Positions 1-10,963 of a stretch of DNA of 64,000 nt are shown here, one piece after another. How positions within the stretch are numbered: position 1 is the stretch's first letter; every line of letters begins with the position of its first letter. Position numbers and translations under genes: made by a program. The notes beneath the pieces were generated by a model. That model did no database searches, was not told where the DNA came from, and saw nothing but the letters and a program-made list of their open reading frames with translations. The DNA comes from Hedera helix (lineage: Eukaryota; Streptophyta; Magnoliopsida; Apiales; Araliaceae): contig OX359267.1 of the NCBI GenBank assembly GCA_947179155.2, positions 39,944,292 to 40,008,291 of the forward strand, given 5' to 3'.

Positions 1-37
1 TAGATATTTGATGTCCTTTGTTTATGAAATTGGCGAG

Positions 38-78
38 TTAGTTGATAAAGATGAATAATTAGTTGATAAAGATGAATA
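38..78. repeat. short tandem duplication
   Basis: A unit of about 22 bp (TAGTTGATAAAGATGAATAA and its spacer) occurs twice in a row. It lies in AT-rich spacer ahead of the LINE insertion. No coding role is visible. Confidence 0.8.
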
Positions 79-334
79 ACATTGTAATTATCGCCTTCAC
101 CTATACCACTAGCGTAAGTCCTTTACTCTAAAATTGAACCGAGCCATTTTTGTTAGCATAATGACATAATGAAGTTATTTCTTATGGGATTGAGGGTGAG
201 TTTTCTTTACATTGTTATAAAGTCGGTAACCTACACTACAAAAATACATAGAAATTTTGATGGTTTCATATTTTTTGTAGGCTTTTATTTTGTACAATTA
301 TTTATTTATTTGAAACATTGTACAATTGAATTGT

Positions 335-1518
335 AAGTGAATAGTCAACTTTTCACCTCACAGGAAGCAGAGTTGATTTTAAGCATTTCATTGTGTCCAA
401 ATACAGTGGAGGATATTGTTGTGTGGCCTTTCACCCTATTAAAAATTTACACATTGAAATCGGGTACAAGCCTGGTAATGAAGTGTGGAAATTAATCTGG
501 AGTCTCAATGTGCAAAGCAAAGTCCGAAATTTCTTATGGAGGACATGTCACAATGCTTTACCTGTGAAACAAAATCTGAGACAAAGGCATATTATAAATG
601 AAGATGTATGTGAACTGTGCAAACACGAGACCGAATCGGTTTTCCATGCACTCTTAGGGTTGCACACAACTTACACAGGTGTGGGGAGCATTGTCTACCT
701 TTTCGTTCAAGGAAACAAAGGTGTTTTCTTCCATTCAAGAAGTGCTCACTTACATGGACAAAGAACAGAAAAATCTATAACTGCTGGCCTCAATGATGTG
801 AACTCTTTGGCATCATTGAAACCGGGTTTGCACTTCTCCGAAGGATTTCCCCCACTAACATAGGTTGCACCAACAGCGACTCAAGTTTTGGAAGTCTTTC
901 AACAAGCAAATTAAGATGATGTTGCACATTTCAGAGACCCTCCTCATACCCGAGTTCGATGGTCACCACCGACGGAAGGAAAAATCAAAGTTAACTTCGA
1001 CGGAACTCAGTTTAAAGATATGGGCAAAACAGGATTGAGAGTTATTATATGAAACAGCAGAGGACAAGTTCTAGCTTCTCTATCAGAGCAAGCAAGTCTC
1101 TCCTTCTCTCCAGACATAACAGAAGCTTTAGTCGCTGCTAGAGCTATTTCTTTTGCACTAGGGTTTGACTTCACTTCATTCATATTAGAGGGGGATTCCG
1201 CGAATATAACTAAAACTCTGAAGTCCGACGAGGCATCTCTATCCTCTTTTGGTCATATTCTTAGCTCAGCAAAATCCATGATGGCAGATGGCAATATTAG
1301 ATTCTCTCACATTGGTCGAATGGGTAATATGATAGCACATAATCTAACTCAACATGCTAGGCATGTTATGGATTTTTTTTGGCATGGACGAAAATTGTCC
1401 CTCCACACATTTCTCATGTACTCTATGCCGATTATGACTTGTTTATGTTTTTTCTTATCTAAATAAAGTTCAAATTCTTGTTTCTAAAAAAAGAAAAAAA
1501 AGAAAAGTGAATAGTCAA
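335..1518 (+). mobile_element. 5'-truncated LINE (non-LTR retrotransposon) with 14-bp target-site duplication
   Basis: The identical 14-mer AAGTGAATAGTCAA lies at 335-348 and 1505-1518. Between them is the 3' end of a LINE ending in an A-rich tail (about 1486-1504), as expected of target-primed reverse transcription that stopped early. Coding remains show the usual order of a plant LINE ORF2 C-terminus: a reverse-transcriptase zinc-binding domain, then an RNase H-like domain. About 1.16 kb remains, so endonuclease and reverse-transcriptase domains are absent. The perfect duplication suggests a fairly recent insertion, although the reading frames are broken. The copy is not autonomous. Confidence 0.88.
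393..1466 (+). pseudogene. LINE ORF2 remnant: zf-RVT plus RNase H-like domain, broken
   Basis: From 393 the frame encodes a zf-RVT-type segment: VWKLIWSLNVQSKVRNFLWR, then the cysteine motif CELCKHETESVFHALL. The frame then departs from the family pattern. From about 950 another frame gives an RNase H-like (RVT_3) domain with VNFDG, DITEALVAARA, LEGDS and MIAHNL, covering the usual acidic residues. A TGA replaces what looks like an arginine codon in the VII-NSRGQV stretch near 1050. With the frame changes and missing upstream domains it is dead coding sequence. Confidence 0.85.
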
Positions 1519-1540
1519 AACAACTTAATTTTGATCTTTT

Positions 1541-1817
1541 ATGTTACGTTTGGATTCAGAGAATGGAATGAAAAACAGTGTATTAGATGATCATTTTGGA
1601 GGATAAATCATTCTAGTGAAATGAAAATTCATTCTATCCATTTGATTTTTATTCTATGTGAGAGGTGGTGGAATAAAATTCATTCCAATAGAATGGATAT
1701 GTATGATAATTTTACCATCATATTACACCACTCACTCTTCCAACAATCAAACATATACTTGAAATAACTTAAAATTATTTCATTCTTTCCTCCATTCATT
1801 CAATCCAAATGCAACAT
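1541..1817. mobile_element. MITE-like element with 16-bp terminal inverted repeats
   Basis: ATGTTACGTTTGGATT at 1541-1556 pairs with AATCCAAATGCAACAT at 1802-1817 as an imperfect inverted repeat with two mismatches. The interior (about 277 bp overall) repeats CATTC/GAATG words and has no coding capacity. Size and termini fit a MITE of hAT type, but I did not find a clean target duplication. Confidence 0.6.
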
Positions 1818-3563
1818 TACTCTTTTCCTTGAGAAAGTAAAATAGACGGATGAGCCAAGCTCAATTCCTCTGTTCCACATTTGTTATAAGCTCAACTCTG
1901 TGTCTCAGTCGTCTAGTTTATCTAACTGGTACTGTGACAGCCCATTTCGTGAAAAGTTAGACCACTTTCAAACCCCAGACATCTTGATTTGCAATTTAAG
2001 AGAGGGCTTCCAAGAGGGTTGGTTTTTAATGCGGCCCAATCCAAAATCGGATCCATTTTCTTCCTATGCCTTTTAAGTACCAAATTAATAGTTATAAATG
2101 TTTTTTAAAATTATTTTATCACATAATTAATGTTTTATTTTTAATAGTTAAATTGAAGATATTGTATTATTTTGTACTACTATCATATACTATTTTTATA
2201 TAATTTTTCTTTTAATAAATGAGACAATTTTTGTGGAATAGATGAAACATTATTTTGAAAAGTCATAGTAATGGAGCTCTCTTGGACCACATCTGGATGA
2301 TGTTCCAAAGCAATTCTAAGTAATACTACAACAACATTAAAATATTCTCTACAAAAAAAATAGAATTATTGAAAATATTTTTACCTTTAAAAGTCTAAAA
2401 AAAAATTCAATCACTGAAAATTTGATTAAAAATCTATATGTTCATCAAATGATAAAAAAATATTTAATTACTTTTATTTTAAAAACAATTATACTACTCA
2501 ATATTATAAAATAATTAACCGATGTTGATTTTAATTATAATATCCAAAATTACAAAAAAATGGTATATTAAATAAAATTAAAAGAAATGTTAATAGAAGG
2601 GAGTCAAATCCTAATTCTCAGTCTCCACCCACTCCCCAGTCTCCACCCACACAGGTGGTGGTGCCCCCTTTGGGTCACTTAAACCCCATAACAACTTTCT
2701 ATTTTTATTTTATTTAATTATTTTTTATTGAGGATTATTCATGTTAACTTACCTGGGTTCCAGCATCTAGGGATTCTCTCGGCAACCCAACTTCCAAGTG
2801 GAGTCTCGAGGCCTGTTTTTGTTAAGAAAATCTTTGTTTTTTCTTTAGAAAATCATATATAATTTTTTATTTAATTTAGAAAACGATATATATGTCGACA
2901 AATATAATCACGAAGTTGAATTACGATTAAGTAAAACTTAATAAGATAAAATAATAATGTGTCACTTTTATTTTAATTATCACATATCAACATACATGGA
3001 CATTTAATAATGAATCTTTTTCTTTTCATTTTACGTTTGTCGAACATGCTAATAAAGTCCCCTTGCCTGTGTCCACCATGTGATGGAAGTAGTACCCTTC
3101 AATATTTCCTACTTTCTTGAGCAGATTGAAGAGAAAAATTGGGGGAGGTTTATCCTGACAATATCATATCATTATGATTCCTTATAGACAAAAATCTTGA
3201 ATGCAACGCGGTATAAAAAACTGATACTCTGCCATTTTATATCACTGTCAAACTTCCTTCACTCCGACCAAGAAAACTTGGGTTGTTTCTTTCAATCATG
3301 TCAATGAATTAACTCTCTGAATGTCAATGCAATGAAAATGAACATCTACAAATCCGGTTTGCGTCCAAGTTAAACGAGTATTCCAACAGCATGGTCAAAT
3401 TTAAAGCACATTCCTCATAATAATCATTCTATATTACATTGTAAAAAATATTGGATTTTTTTTTTATTAGGATTCCCAACAAATCAAAAAATATTTCAAA
3501 GCAATATACTGCTACAGGTGGAGAGAGGGATGCAGAGTGGTACTCCTGCTGCCGATCCCTTCT
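1818..3563. other. intergenic spacer downstream of the SRPK gene
   Basis: AT-rich spacer with no gene I can support. It holds a short tandem repeat of CAGTCTCCACCCACT units near 2620-2650 and A/T homopolymer runs. The last few hundred bases before 3564 probably include the 3' UTR of the minus-strand kinase gene. Confidence 0.6.
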
Positions 3564-6500
3564 TCACTTACCCACCTTAAGTTGAAGGCTGCTCATCCCA
3601 ACATCCACCTTTTCTACACTAGATTCACTCGTCATCTCATTATAGGTCAAATTTACATTGAGCCATGGGTGTTGCAAACACTGCTGAGCAGTTGGTCGCT
3701 TCTCTGGCGCAAAATCAAGAATGGGATAGAGAAACTCTGCAAACTCGAGAGCATCAGGGTCAGAAAACTTGAATTTCTCAACCAGTAATCGATCAAGTGA
3801 CCAGTATTTCAGCCTCCGGATCCTCTTCAGATCCCCGTGTCTGTCAAAATAGTCTTTGGATCGAAGCCCCCCAATGGCTATCTGTTTCCAGCAAATATGA
3901 AAATATGGGCATTGCCACATTAGAGATAACTCTCAAGGAACCAGAAAAAGATAGGGGGAGGGACCCAACGTGCTTACCTTACGAGGCATCTTCCCAAGGA
4001 GTTCCATCATTCGAGCAAGGTGGTCCTGCACACAACCGAATGATCATTTACAACAAAACCTAACAGAGTTTATTCTACATATAAACAGATATGCAGTATT
4101 TCCAATAGTATTGCATTAACTTTTCAGGGGAACGCATTTCTTTTCTCTTATTGTTTCTCCCTGCTAAAGCAGATCACAGCCTGTCTTCCAACATACATTG
4201 AATTGAAAATAGTCTCAGCAGTTAAGGGGCCTAATATGGGCCTTCAACCATATCAAGCATAGCATTATTAAATGACGCAAGGTAATAAATAAAAATTAGG
4301 CAAAGGTAAATGGTATTACCTCATCCTCACTAAAACCTTGTGTACCCTTTGGAGTGAACATGATCTCACCAGTAGCAAGCTCGAAGGCTGTGCAAGCGAA
4401 TGACCACATATCAACAGAGAAAGAGTAGCCAGACTGTAGTATTACTTCAGGAGCCCTATATTGTCTTGTTTGAATTTCTTCAGCAAACTGCTTGCCGTCC
4501 AAACATGCATTTCCAAAATCCACAACCTTGCACCTCATATCAATCTCATCCAGGCATCTAGCGGGTTTTGGAGCTAGCGCCCCCATTGATGTTCGTCTTC
4601 CTGATATTTTGGCCACTGCTCTCCTAGCCCTCTGCTTTAGCTTTTTGTCGATAGTACTCATTGTAACACCACCATTCGGATTCCCTTCTGGCTTTTCAAG
4701 AATGGGGGCCATCCCTGACTTAATTGGGTCCTTGGCAGGATTGATCGTGGAAAAGAGAAGAATATTTTCAGGTTTTAGGTCCGTGTGTATAATACCAAGT
4801 TCTCTATGCAAATAATCCAAACCAACCAATATGCATTTGCATATCTCCCTAACTTTATTCAATTCAAGGCCTTTATAACGATTATATCTGATCAGCCGGA
4901 GTATACTATCACCAAGAAATTCAAGAACCATGCACAAATGCTGTCCATTTGGGCCTACATGCTTAAAATGGTCAATTAACCGTACAACAAATTTACTATT
5001 AGAGGGGTCACCATTAGCGATAGCAGAAAGGACTTCAATTTCATGGAGAGCAGATTGAGCGAATTCTGGTGCACTTTTCTGAATCTTAAGAGCTACATAT
5101 TTCTGTGAGAATAGAAAAGCAGCAAGACCAGATTAAAACTAGGGGGGGAAAAGTATCAGGTGGATGTACACTTAGAAGGGTAGACAAAAAAGAAATATAC
5201 AGTTAATGCAGTATTTATAAAGATCACAAAATGAATTATTTAAGGAAAGGAAATGCTTACTGAAAATTATGCATCACTATATAAACAGGAGTCCCATTTG
5301 CTAAGGAACATTTCAAAGAGATAAAATAAACAAGGGCTTGCTTAAATGGTTTGAATGGCTTGCTTAAATCAAACACGGGACAATAGATTATGCAGATTAG
5401 TCTTCAATTATTATATTTGATAGCACTTAGTCAGCGGATATAATGTGTAGAGATAATAAGTTGCTATGTAACAAAAGGGATTGCTTGAAATAGAACAGGA
5501 TGGTAACTTAGATTTTAGGTAGCCAGCCCAAGTAATAGGGACAGGGCATAGCTAAATTGGGTTACAAAGCTTTATTAGCATATAACAAGTAAATTTATTT
5601 CAACCAAAAAATAATATTTATGATTTTTAGAAATAAAGATGTACTCGAAAGGATAAAAAAGCTCACAAAATTTGTAAAGTTTGAACATGAATTAATATAA
5701 TCTGGGAAATGAGATCACTTTAATTCACACATCACATTACCATGAAAAAACATAATAAATGCTCAATTAAATGACAGCCATCATGATGAGAGATTAAGAC
5801 CTTTTTGGACAGATTTTTACACCATGAAACCATTTTTTGTTTCATTTTGAAGAAAACATAGAAAATGCATTTAAATTAATAATTTCACTGTTTTCAAGGG
5901 TTCACAATCACAAACATTATTACTCCCTCTGTCCCTTTTTATTTGTCTTTTTGGATCGTTTGTAGATTTTAAGGAAGCATAAAATGCTTAATTTATCATA
6001 TTATCCTTTATGATTGAAAGCTAATTTGTTTCTCTCTCATCTTTCTACTAAATTTTAGGAGGCTAATATTGAAAATTTATATTCAATTTAGTCAATCATA
6101 CAAAACATTAACTGTATTTCTTAATTTATGTGCATAACCTTAAAAAGTTGATTAAAAAGGGATGGCGGGAGTATTTTTTAGAAAAGGTGTAAATTTATTG
6201 TCAAATGCTAACTGTTATTTACGATGACTGTCAAACACTATATGAGACGCAATGTCGCCTCATAAATTCAACAGGATGCCCGAAGATGGCATTCCTCGTG
6301 CTTGCAATGCGCGGAAACATGTACAGGTGGGTGGGTGAAAAACTAGGTTAGTAATGTCATCAAAGATGATGTCTTTTCCATAATCTTAATATGATGTTTT
6401 TCCCTAATCTTAATATTAATCACCTTGTTCACAAATTTATGTTTAATCCCTATGCTTGTATCAAAAGTTTATACAAGACAACAATTTGCCAAGAAACTGA

Positions 6501-7350
6501 AGGAATTCAACCAACCTAATGCACAACAATAACTACTGCAGTTGGAGTACTGTGCGATTATCCAAGATAGACACTGAAGTGATGTTCTGGCAACAAACCT
6601 ATTAGTTTAATGTTCCGCCAGTAGGAAAGGGACTGATATGCAAAGTGCAAACCTACAAGTATGCATCACACAGTGACTCTCACATCGAATAAGTTCTCTC
6701 AAACTCAGAGGTTGGTAAGAGCTTACAATGTTTGGTAGCTTAATATTAAATAGAGGCATTCACACCATGTATTAGGCTACAGCAACCATGTAATATTTTG
6801 ACTATACATCTGGCTAGAGAATCTCAATAAATTTGGTGAGGATATTAATAATGATCACTGAAATAGATTCAGTCAAACATAACAATTCAATATATAGGAA
6901 TGTAATGATATATTCATATAGTAATAACATGAACATAATATTAATAGAAACCGATCCAAAATTAGCAATCACTGCTCAATGAAGATTCCACCGATCGCAT
7001 ATTGAAAATCAACCTATGTGATCAAATTGATGATGAGATTACAACTAAAGAAACTAACTAACTAAGATCTCCAACTTGTAAACATAAATCTCAAATCTTT
7101 ACATCACTAATCAATTCAATACATAAAAATAACACCTTGTTCACAAAAATAAATACGAACATACCGAGGTTTGGGTATCGTAAGCGAGCCAAACAGTGGA
7201 AAACTCGCCCCAACCGAGCTTTCTCTGAGCAACGTATCGACCGGCGGCGAACGTATCGCCGACTCTTACCGCGTGATAACCTCCTTTCCGGTAGGAATCA
7301 AAGCCCTCGTCTTCTTCCTCCGACGACGCCGACGAAGACGAACAGGGCAT
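3564..7350 (-). CDS. SRPK-family SR-protein serine/threonine kinase, 4 exons, 444 aa
   Basis: The gene phosphorylates arginine/serine-rich splicing factors by family function, so it should act in nucleus and cytoplasm on mRNA splicing. Exons on the minus strand are 7350-7165, 5102-4320, 4025-3978 and 3881-3564; all introns are GT-AG and phase 0. The kinase domain starts near residue 38: glycine loop GWGEFSTVW, catalytic lysine in VALKIQ (K68), catalytic loop HTDLKPEN (D170), VDFG (D257) and RAPEV. HTDLKPEN instead of HRD is the SRPK signature. The basic spacer insert (about 183-250) between the catalytic loop and DFG is short, as in plant group II SRPKs. The ATG at 7350 opens an acidic, serine-rich N-terminus, and the stop is at 3566-3564. 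Intron 1 (2.06 kb) carries a Stowaway MITE. No defect is visible. Confidence 0.95.
5933..6171. mobile_element. Stowaway-type MITE in SRPK intron 1
   Basis: CTCCCTCTGTCCCTTTTT at the left pairs with AAAAAGGGATGGCGGGAG at the right, flanked by TA on both sides (5931-5932 and 6172-6173). The TA target and CTCCCTC termini are classic Tc1/mariner Stowaway marks. Length is 239 bp with no coding capacity. It sits in the first intron of the kinase gene, away from the splice sites. Confidence 0.85.
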
Positions 7351-9440
7351 GATGATCGGTTTTTATGATCTCTTAACGGAAATTGTATCGATATGTACGA
7401 AATTTTTGATTTACAAGACGGAGAGAGAGATTTGTTTTGAGAAGATCTAAATCGTAACTATATCTTAATTTATTATCTTTATTTAAGGGAGACAGTATTT
7501 GAATTTAAAAAATTATTTGATAATTAAAAAATAAAGTCGTTAAATAAATTAAATGGTTTTGGGTTCATTCGTATTTGTTCAAATAAAAATTTAATTTAAA
7601 ATCTACTCAAAATATATATAATTTAAATATGAATAAAATTTAAAATTTAATAAATTATTATAATTTTTTAAAATTATAATTTTTTATTAATATTCAAACC
7701 ATATTTGTTTGAAAATTTTAAATTATTCGAATTTAATTCAAGATCGTCTCAAAATTAATAATTAAACAAATTTTAATTAAATTTTATTTTATACATAATA
7801 AATTTTATAAATTAAATATGAGCAATCAAATATAAAAATTATTAAAAAATAAATGCATGGTGTGCATGCTTAGTACTGTGACACACATTTTTGTTTATTC
7901 AATCTTAATATCAACCTTGCATTGAATATAATTTTTTAATAACGTGGTTTCGTAATTGCCCTTAATATTATCTTCTTCTTTTTTTTGTATTATATATTTA
8001 CTACAATGTAAAAAGAGTAAGAAAAAGCAAAATTGAAAATTTAGTTTTGGTCTCCGTCTAATTTTATGAAATTAGTTTTTTATTTAAAAAAATCAAAATA
8101 TGTCGTTTTCTAAGTAAGGATGACTTGTCAAACTGAAAATGGTATATATTTTTTCTTCTTATCATTGTTGTATGGCATCGACCTTGTTTACTAATAATTT
8201 AAAGAAACAAATTCAACAACCCCCCACAAAAAGTAGGGTCGACATATATAATAATTTGTTATGTATCAGTTAAATATATGATAAATATTTAATTAAAATT
8301 TTGAAAAAATTATTATAGTTATTAAATAATTATTTAAATAATAAATTATTGAGTTATATATTGTAGGTTCCTTCAATTAATTATCAGGTGATTTGTTAAA
8401 AGATATTTTGGATATCTTAATAAAATTATAATAGTAAAATTATCCTGTATAAAATTTGTTAAAGATATATATTATTTTATATAAAATTGTGATAAACAAA
8501 AAATAAAAATTATTTTAGAAGTTTTTATTCCTATTAGAGATATAAATACAAAAATAACTCCATTTTTTGTAATTAATTGATTTTTTTTTTGAACACTTTA
8601 TAAATTTGGATAATATTTAATTTTTAAAAATTTAAATAGAACTTATATTAATTTGAATATGAAATAAAAGGTTGAATAAAAAATTTATAAAATTAAATTT
8701 ATGTTTTTAATTATATATAGCTTATTCAGAATTTTCAATTCTTCACGTACATTATTATTTTATCGTAATTTATCAATGAAAAGGTCCATTTAGTGTGGTG
8801 TTAAATTTAATTTTTATTTTACTTTTAGTATTTAGTGACTTTTGGAACACACTCTCAAAACTTTTTATAGGGTGATCAATATTATTGTTAAGGTTGAATA
8901 AAACTCAATATGTTATTCAAAAGAGTTTTATTTATTAATTTTTTGTTAATAATAATATAAAATAAAATAATATTATTAATTTTTTTAAAAATAATTTTAT
9001 TATCATATTATGTAGTGATTTTTAGATAAACATATAACAAATACATCCTTAACATTTATTTGAATATTTTGTTTTGCCTACCGAGATTTTTTTTTTTTTG
9101 TATTTTTTTTGATTTTTTTGTTGTTTTGGTTTCCTAAATTATTATTTCAACATTATGTTTTGGGAATAAGGAAGAGACAATGTCAATATTAATCTCAAAA
9201 CAAAATGAGCAAAAATATCTAATCTAATAAAATTGTAATTGACTGGCGAAGCTGGCACTACCAACTCTGCCATTATTGACTCGGACGACGCACTGAATAA
9301 TATTTTTCTCTATACACCGTCGGGAGCCCTCTTATAAAACTCTTGCGTGACTCACTCTACCCAGAACTCTGTATATCCTCTTCAACAATACAATGTTTCC
9401 ATAGCTTTCGGTCACCGATAGATCTTAATTGCTGCTAAAC
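7351..9440. other. divergent intergenic region between SRPK and the 9.4-kb exon candidate
   Basis: Very AT-rich spacer. The part just above 7350 should hold the SRPK 5' UTR and promoter; no unambiguous TATA box was picked out on the minus strand. The rest is A/T runs and short direct repeats. On the plus strand CTTATAAAACTC near 9332 could be a TATA box for the candidate exon at 9446. Confidence 0.5.
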
Positions 9441-9445
9441 TTTCC

Positions 9446-9549
9446 ATGTCGATAATCGAAATTAACTTAAATAACTCGTCGATACCTTTGTTGGTTCCGT
9501 ATTGCCATTCCTTAAAGCCTCCAGTTTACCTAGGCAAGTCCTCGCTCAG
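9446..9549 (+). other. possible first exon of unknown gene
   Basis: An ATG at 9446 opens 34 codons (MSIIEINLNNSSIPLLVPYC onward) ending at a good donor, AG|GTAATT. A TATA-like TATAAAA lies about 115 bp upstream. I do not recognise the peptide. If spliced to the EH1-like exon at 10964 the EH1 frame would be lost, so it is probably not its first exon. It may be a relic of another gene or chance. Confidence 0.25.
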
Positions 9550-9702
9550 GTAATTCTTTTTATCATTTTCTCTATCCTCAATTCAATTATGCTCACTGAC
9601 TCTGTTTTTTCTACGCCTTGAAGTTGAACGCCACTTCCACACACAGACGCAAAAACAAACTGACGCAAAAACAAACTATGTGTTAAGTTTAAAACTTAGG
9701 CC

Positions 9703-10012
9703 ATGTTCGGAATGACTTATTTATTATTATTTTTTTTTGACTTAAAATTAAAATTTTAGTAGATTTATAAGTTAAAATTTTAGTAGATTTATAAGAAAAA
9801 AATGTTCAGCATCATTCTTACTTATAAGTCCGGAATTATAAGTGTTAGTTGTGATGTATTCGGCAATAATGACTTATAAGTTAAGTAAAATGTAAAGATT
9901 ATTAAGAAGAACATTAGAAAAATAAAAGAGAGCATTTCTATTATTTCGTAATGGTTGCTTATTTTTTTTAACTTATAAGCACACAAAAAAAGTTGTTCCC
10001 GAACATTTTTTT
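9703..10012. repeat. hAT-like non-autonomous element remnant
   Basis: ATGTTCGGAATGACTTAT at the left mirrors the GTTGTTCCCGAACAT at the right, with repeated ACTTATAAG words inside. Just before it the 16-bp CGCAAAAACAAACTGA-type unit is duplicated, and inside it a 24-bp unit (AATTTTAGTAGATTTATAAG) is duplicated. It is non-coding and borders the copia fragment. Confidence 0.45.
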
Positions 10013-10047
10013 TAACTTAATTACTTATAAGTTGGGTTGATCAACTT

Positions 10048-10407
10048 ATAAGTACTTCCTGAGTATGTATCTTTCACGGCTTTCCAAATCTCAGCAGTAG
10101 TTTTCATAAACATGTATGCTTTGGTTTGAGTAGATGCCATATAATTAATCGAATATGACATTACCAAGGAATTCTCAACAGTCCATCTAGTCAAAGCACT
10201 GGTACCAGCAGCGGGCTTGGTTTTGTCTCTTATGAGGTATCCAAGACAATCCGTAGAGGTAATAGCAAGCATCATAGACCGAGACCAAAGAAGATAATTA
10301 TTATCGTCGAATTTCACTTAGCTGGCAGGAAAGATGGGATTTTCTGAATTCTTCCAGCCAAACTCAGAGTTAATGGACGTAACTAAACTTTCCGAGGGTC
10401 TTGACAT
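10048..10407 (-). pseudogene. copia gag N-terminus (UBN2/DUF4219 type), truncated with an internal stop
   Basis: The frame from ATG 10407 reads MSRPSESLVTSINSEFGWKN, then a TAA at 10320-10318, then VKFDDNNYLLWSRSMMLAIT, which is the typical start of plant copia gag (NYLLWSR). It continues through AEIWKAVKDTYS before merging into unrelated repeat sequence. It has lost the rest of gag and all of pol and cannot make a capsid. Confidence 0.85.
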
Positions 10408-10651
10408 AATTACTGGCAGAAGAAAGGGTTTGACTCAAGGATGGAAATTCTTTAGAACATAAAAAATTGAAGCCTTATGGTGAATTTAGATAAAAAAAAA
10501 ATCACCTAAAGAAACAAAGGGGAAAAAAATGAGGAATCTGATTAAAAAACGATTAATATGGCAATTTTATATGCCTGTGGTGGTGGTGGTGTGATGTAGG
10601 AGAGGGGAAAGTGGTGGTGGTGCTACTGATTTCAATCAACCATGATGGTTA

Positions 10652-10663
10652 GCTCTGATACCA
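10652..10663 (-). other. copia primer-binding site
   Basis: TGGTATCAGAGC on the minus strand is the standard plant copia PBS, pairing with the 3' end of initiator tRNA-Met. It fixes the inner LTR boundary at 10664. Confidence 0.85.
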
Positions 10664-10963
10664 TGTTGTTTAAAGAGAATGAAAAATGATCAATAGTTTG
10701 AGACTGTACAATCGAGTAGTGATATCTCTAAAGTTTCTCCCTTGATTAAAAGAGATCAGTCTAATCCTGGATGTAATCATGGGATCATCTATAATTAGTG
10801 AAATCCCTAAATCCTGGATACAACCAATGAAATCCCTCTAATCATGGGTCAACTTTCCAGCTGTAAGTAAGGAAACAAAAGATACTGAAAATAAATAATA
10901 ATTGGGGTATAACAAGTTAACAACATTTTTAATTAGTGTCATCAACTTCCAAACTTTGATTAG

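Larger units (their letters stand above)
10048..10925 (-). mobile_element. truncated copia LTR retrotransposon (LTR, PBS and start of gag)
   Basis: Read on the minus strand, a 262-bp LTR with TG..CA ends and 5-bp inverted termini (10925-10664) is followed directly by the primer-binding site TGGTATCAGAGC (10663-10652), complementary to initiator tRNA-Met. Then come a leader and a gag start at 10407. The element stops inside gag near 10048, at ACTTATAAG repeats, and there is no second LTR. It is therefore a 5' fragment. Its outer LTR end lies only 38 bp before the EH1-like acceptor site. Confidence 0.82.

Noticed and set aside
4492..4815. 107-codon plus-strand open frame
   Set aside because: It is an antisense shadow of the SRPK exon 2, whose kinase motifs are unambiguous on the minus strand.
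9446..10963. Joining the 9446 exon to the EH1-like exon as a fusion gene
   Set aside because: The available donor and acceptors put the EH1 part out of frame and lead to an early stop.
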